From the NCBI RefSeq assembly GCF_019097595.1, contig NC_080720.1, positions 17,514,852 through 17,578,851 of the forward strand: 64,000 nucleotides of DNA. Direction: 5' to 3'. How positions within the stretch are numbered: position 1 is the first letter of the stretch; the number at the start of each line of letters is the position of its first letter. The position numbers and the translations under genes are program-made. Below the pieces are notes generated by a model, which had not been told where the DNA came from, did not search any database, and was given only the letters and a program-made list of their open reading frames with translations. Of the stretch, positions 59,694-64,000 are shown piece by piece. The DNA comes from Hemibagrus wyckioides. Lineage: Eukaryota; Chordata; Actinopteri; Siluriformes; Bagridae.

Positions 59694-61676
59694 ATTACTA
59701 GCCAGCTAAAAAGTTAGTTCATCTTTAAGTTTTGCTCTCCTGTTCCTGTGAATGCTAAGAGGTTTAAAAATGGAATCTATCTTGGTATATATTAATGGAC
59801 TCATTTCACACTTCCATCTTTTGCTGCCAGTAGTCTTCTCACATTCACTTCCAGGTCAACGATCACAATGCAGTACAAAAAAGAGCCAAATGGAATCATA
59901 TATTGTTTATGAGAAAAACTTCAAACTGCAGTGGAATCAAAGAAACAGCTTGAAATATCAAGACGGGTAGAGATTCGGGTCCAAATAAACTTCAACCACA
60001 GTAAATGGAAGTGATTCACTATCTGATCAAAGCTACTCTCTGTCAGACTCACAGCAACCTGCTGAGTTTAACCCGAGTTTAACCTCAAGTCTTCTTTCTT
60101 CTCTCTCACCAAGTAGCATAGTTCTGACTACCACCTTGTTGTAGACACAAGCATTCGTCATTGTCACTTCAGCTGTTAGCTCACAATTAACTAGTGCCAA
60201 TAGTAGAAAAAAGTTGCTTTCATTTTTTTATTTGCGAACTTTTCTTTCCTGCAATTTTATCTTCTTTTTGTAAAGAAATCTCTCCTTGACAATTCCGGGG
60301 ACATGTTTGAATTTTAGACTTGGCAGAGAAACATCTTTCCATCTTTCTGAAGGTGAGAAGAATGTTGGTAATAAGAAGGTGATAAGAATGCTGTAAGGCT
60401 TAGCAGAAATCGTTTTACTCTGCAGCTACATATTTTTTTGTGAAATAGTTATAGTCCACCAAACAATATGTTTTCTTCCAGGGCTTTTGTAGATTTAAAG
60501 GAGTAGCTTGAATTTTCAAAGTAACACACAGTAACACTGCATTAAGAACAACATTTGTGTATGTTTACATTTGTTTTATTTTTAAACTAGCACAAACAGT
60601 CTTTGTTGACCAGGGAGAATTACATAAATGTATGATGCTGTAATAAAAAAAAAATATTGTGGTGAATGAAATGGATTAGTTACAACATGAATGCTATATT
60701 CTCTGATAGATATGATAATGTGTTATGAACACCAGCTACTGAATAATGATTTGCATTTGCAGGTCCTCTCTAATAGCCAGCCAAATGAACTGACAGTAGA
60801 GATCAAGACTCTCTTAAAGGAAATTTCTTTGCTACTGATTTTTAAAATGGCCTTGTTTTCACTACAAGGTAGTAAATGTGGCTGAGTAAATAACCAACAT
60901 TTTCCCCCTCTGGCTCCACTCCAGGGAGCAGAAGATCTGTATGTGAGGTATGAACTTGTTTGACATATACTACTAATCAAAGGTTTTTTTTGCACACCTG
61001 GAGTCTGTTATATTTTATTACATTTTAATGACTTATTTCCACAGACCAAACAAAATGCTAAAGAATAGCAATTAAATAAAAGAACACAAAGCCTTGTGGA
61101 ACTTATTAACTGCTTGCTCTCAGATCCTAATGGAACTCTAAATGAGTGCTTTATTAAAGACAGGCTCATTTGGAGGGTAAAAACCTCTCAGCTTACAGAT
61201 AAGACTCATGGAGAGCATTTATATTAAATGTTAAACATAAATATGTGATGTGCTACAAAAACTATTATTATTGTTATAAAGATTTTAGCCTTTTTCGCTC
61301 TGAAATAGATATTTCTATTTCTATAGCTCATTTCTAGCATTTCTCAATTCACCAATCAATCACTGTATTATTAAAATTTAAACTGAATTAAAATTTAAGT
61401 TGTTAAAACTAAAAAGCTGAAGTATACGTGTCAAATAAAGAGAGTGTTAGAGGATACAAATGTAGGTTAGACTGTTTTAATTAAGATAAGACAAAGATAA
61501 GATAAGACAAAAGACAGAGATCAGAAAGCTCAAGGCCAAGTCAAAACAGTGATTTGTAAATACAGTGAATACAGAAAAATAAAGTTTGTTAATGTCAGGA
61601 CAGAGTGCATCTGAGTGTAAACTTCGCAATGAGTGCTCACTGCTGTGGCTGTGAGTGTGGGTGAATGGGAACAAGG

Positions 61677-61701
61677 GTGTGTGTGTGTGTGTGTGTGTGT
61701 G
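61677..61701. repeat. (GT)n microsatellite
   Basis: About 12 GT units. Confidence 0.95.
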
Positions 61702-61865
61702 ATTACTATGAACTTGACTGTGAACTGGGAAGTGCACTGAGCTCTGGTTTTGAGTCTGGTCATATTTGTAGGCCATGGTGCTGGTGCATGTTGGGAGTTG
61801 GAGTTTGCATACCTAATGATAAGATATTCAACACAGTCTATATGTGAAACTCAGTGTATCTGTGT

Positions 61866-61988
61866 TCATTCATTATTTGTAACGGCTTTATTCTGGTCAA
61901 AATGGTTTTGTATCTGGAGCCTCTCCCAAGAACACTGTGTTCAAGGAGAGAAAACACCCTTGATGGGATACCAGTCCAGCACAGAGCG
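61866..61988. mobile_element. SINE/L2-type tail fragment
   Basis: GTATCTGGAGCCTCTCCCAA, GAGAAAACACCCTTGATGGG and ATACCAGTCCAGCACAGAG show the same family as 42560-42672, more decayed. Confidence 0.5.
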
Positions 61989-62407
61989 TGTGGAACATAA
62001 TGGACGTATTAAATTAGAAAACAGGGTCTTAACACACATGGACTGTGGTGTTCCTTCATAAAGCAGGTTCTACAAAATTACATCAGCTGAAATCAGGGAG
62101 GCTTTTTTATGGTTTACTATGATTATGTATAACTCATAACTGTTGATTTTTCACATAATGTAGATGAAAGCACATATATCAACAAAAAAAATCATTTAAC
62201 TTTTGGTTTTGATCATTGACCTTTAATGCATAGTGAAGATTAGCTTTAGATGATGTTTTAGAAGACGCTGAAATGACTATGATACCATGCCAACCATCTC
62301 CATGTCAACAAAGGACTGCCAATTGGGATCTATAACCTCAATACCCACCTCTCAATTTACAAATAATGAAGATGTTTATACTGCAGAAGCTCAACTGAAA
62401 GTGAGTT

Positions 62408-62420
<13 letters not shown>

Positions 62421-62496
<76 letters not shown>
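62421..62496. repeat. (TA)n microsatellite
   Basis: About 35 TA units with one CA interruption. Confidence 0.97.
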
Positions 62497-64000
62497 AAAA
62501 CATAAATAAAACACAGTCAGAGACAAGCATAATTGTTGAGATTCACACACACCATAATCCATGTTCATATTCAAAGCCTACTGTCCTGAACTCTAGGCAT
62601 GATGATGTCTGTAATCCCACTTACAAATTACAAAATGTGTTTTTCTATTTAGGCTTATCTGCAGCTTTTTGCTTCTCATTAGTTTTTCTGATTGTGACAT
62701 AGTTTGTAGAAATAGTTTGAATTCTTTCAATAAATACTGCCTTGTACTGTGTGGCACAAACATTGCAGAGCTTATCATGGCCCACAAATCTGAGGATGGT
62801 ATTGAGAAAGGACTGAAAGCTAATTAAATTCTACAAGCATCATATAGTGAAATTATCATTATTTTCTATGACCAAATGATCATTTATATGATCAAAGTGT
62901 TCAGCAACATACATTTTAGTGTATCAGAAATGTATTGCTACTTTCTACATAAATCTCTGGAAAAGACCCATGTCCAGGAATTTTCATGCTTTTTTATTCC
63001 TTTTCTTCTTCCATGGAGACACTTTGCTTTACATCATGACATGACATACTTTTTTTAGATGGAGTCCATAAAAGGGTTTAGCTGGAGAAATGGAGAAAAC
63101 TGCATATTCATTTTTGACAAGGGAATGGATCTTCTGCAGCCACCGTGGCAGATGTTAAATTACACCAAACGGATCCAGTTGAGTGCACTGATCAGACCTT
63201 CATTAGACAATAATACATACTATAAATCCATGTGGATTTTCTGCAAGAAAAATGTAACCCTTAAGGAGCACCAGAGTTATCATTTAATTAGAAAGCGATT
63301 AACAAAAACTGTGACAAAGGAATGCAGTAGAAAATAATGAGAACACATAAGGCAAAGGTTAATGGGACACAATTATGAAGGCAGAGAGAGACAACTGTCA
63401 GACTTCTTGATAGAAGCAGAAACATTCAGGTTTGGTGTGTATCAGTGGTTTTAAATCAGAGATGCAAAAACATGATTAAAAGAAGGTCAATTCCGAAAGG
63501 TCGGAATTCTACCTAAAAAGATAAAAGCAAAGACTTGGAAGAAGTCTTTTAGAGGCAATGTTGATTGGGTGCGAGCAGAAGACTGATTAAGGCAATCAGA
63601 CCTTATAAGAACAGTGAAAGCTTTTTCATTTTTTATCTTTTATACACTTTGTACTGAAACAGTCATTCTTGAAATGTAAGGAACAGGATTTAAAAAAGCC
63701 AGTTCAAAGCATATGATCCTATGCATATATCTTATTTTATTTTATTAGAACCACAAACTTTCAAGTACATGACCAGATTTCTTGATTTCTTGTAAAGTCC
63801 CTCTTAAAAATTTGTTGGTGCAGTAAATTTGGTAAACTCATGAATTCTGGCTGCTGGTAAAAGAGGAAGGCCATATGTAGATAAGTCAGTGAGAAAGATT
63901 GTTAGGATTTCTGTTCATGTATTTAGAAAGATCACACAGATGAGGGATATCTCAGATTCAGTAAACAGATAAAATAACCGGCAAAGAAAAGGCAAATCTC

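Larger units (their letters stand above)
59694..64000. other. no gene supported
   Basis: Holds a SINE/L2 tail, (GT)n and (TA)n tracts. Frames at 62287 and 63059 begin with ATG but match no family. Probably intron of the gene starting at 31 kb, or intergenic. Confidence 0.4.

Noticed and set aside
62287..62420. Frame MPTISMSTKDCQLGSI.. with a GTGAGT at its end
   Set aside because: No acceptor compatible with an open frame upstream, no family match, and it runs into a (TA)n tract; probably chance.
63059..63337. 92-codon ATG frame near the right edge
   Set aside because: No recognisable domain or splice signals.
31564..64000. plxna2 coding exons expected from human neighbourhood
   Set aside because: No large semaphorin-type frame exists on either strand, and gene direction would not match the human arrangement without an inversion.
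1..64000. MIR205 precursor, known near PLXNA2/CAMK1G in mammals
   Set aside because: I searched by eye for the mature sequence start TCCTTCATTCC on both strands and did not find it.

Overview
The window is low-GC, intron-rich, repeat-dense animal DNA. It has no operons or ribosome binding sites. It contains spliceosomal exons, Tc1-like transposons flanked by TA, tRNA-type SINE pieces and long (TA)n, (CT)n and (CTAT)n tracts of kinds common in teleost fish. A bony fish, perhaps a catfish or relative, is my inference from repeat types I recognise; nothing here proves the species.

The one protein gene I can assemble is on the minus strand between 16.8 kb and 2.7 kb. A TATA box (about 16.89 kb) precedes a signal-peptide exon at 16694-16775. 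Six further exons follow at 6838-6951, 6425-6543, 5718-5798, 4260-4419, 4069-4121 and 2675-2836. All intron ends are GT/AG and every reading phase agrees. The product is a roughly 250-residue sialomucin-type type I membrane protein, best matched to CD34. The last visible coding exon either splices onward (GTCAGT donor) to a tail exon probably left of the window, or reads into a stop three codons later, giving a short-tailed form.

A CpG-rich island at about 31.04-31.30 kb, followed by a probable noncoding first exon ending at a GTGAGT donor (31563), marks a second promoter on the plus strand, divergent from cd34. I found no protein-coding exon that can be joined to it; the gene probably continues to the right of the window. 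A weak exon candidate lies at 35196-35245.

The rest is intron or intergenic DNA full of transposon remains. These are Tc1-like elements at 11.1-12.3 kb (decayed), 23.9-24.7 kb (internally deleted), 26.0-26.65 kb (truncated), 36.4-36.8 kb (fragment with a hairpin), 52.37-53.61 kb (almost intact, one frameshift) and 53.9-55.1 kb (old, minus strand). There is also a hAT-like remnant at 43.4-43.9 kb and many SINE/LINE tails.

The most unusual structure is a set of foldback elements built from one Tc1 family (18.6-18.85, 48.7-50.56 and 58.85-59.69 kb). In these the first half of the transposase reads forward and is then repeated in reverse. The two larger copies turn round at the same base region, which implies one founder foldback that was then mobilised. 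Just upstream of the cd34 promoter there is also a 339-bp head-to-tail duplication (17134-18554) whose second unit is split by about 750 bp of other DNA.
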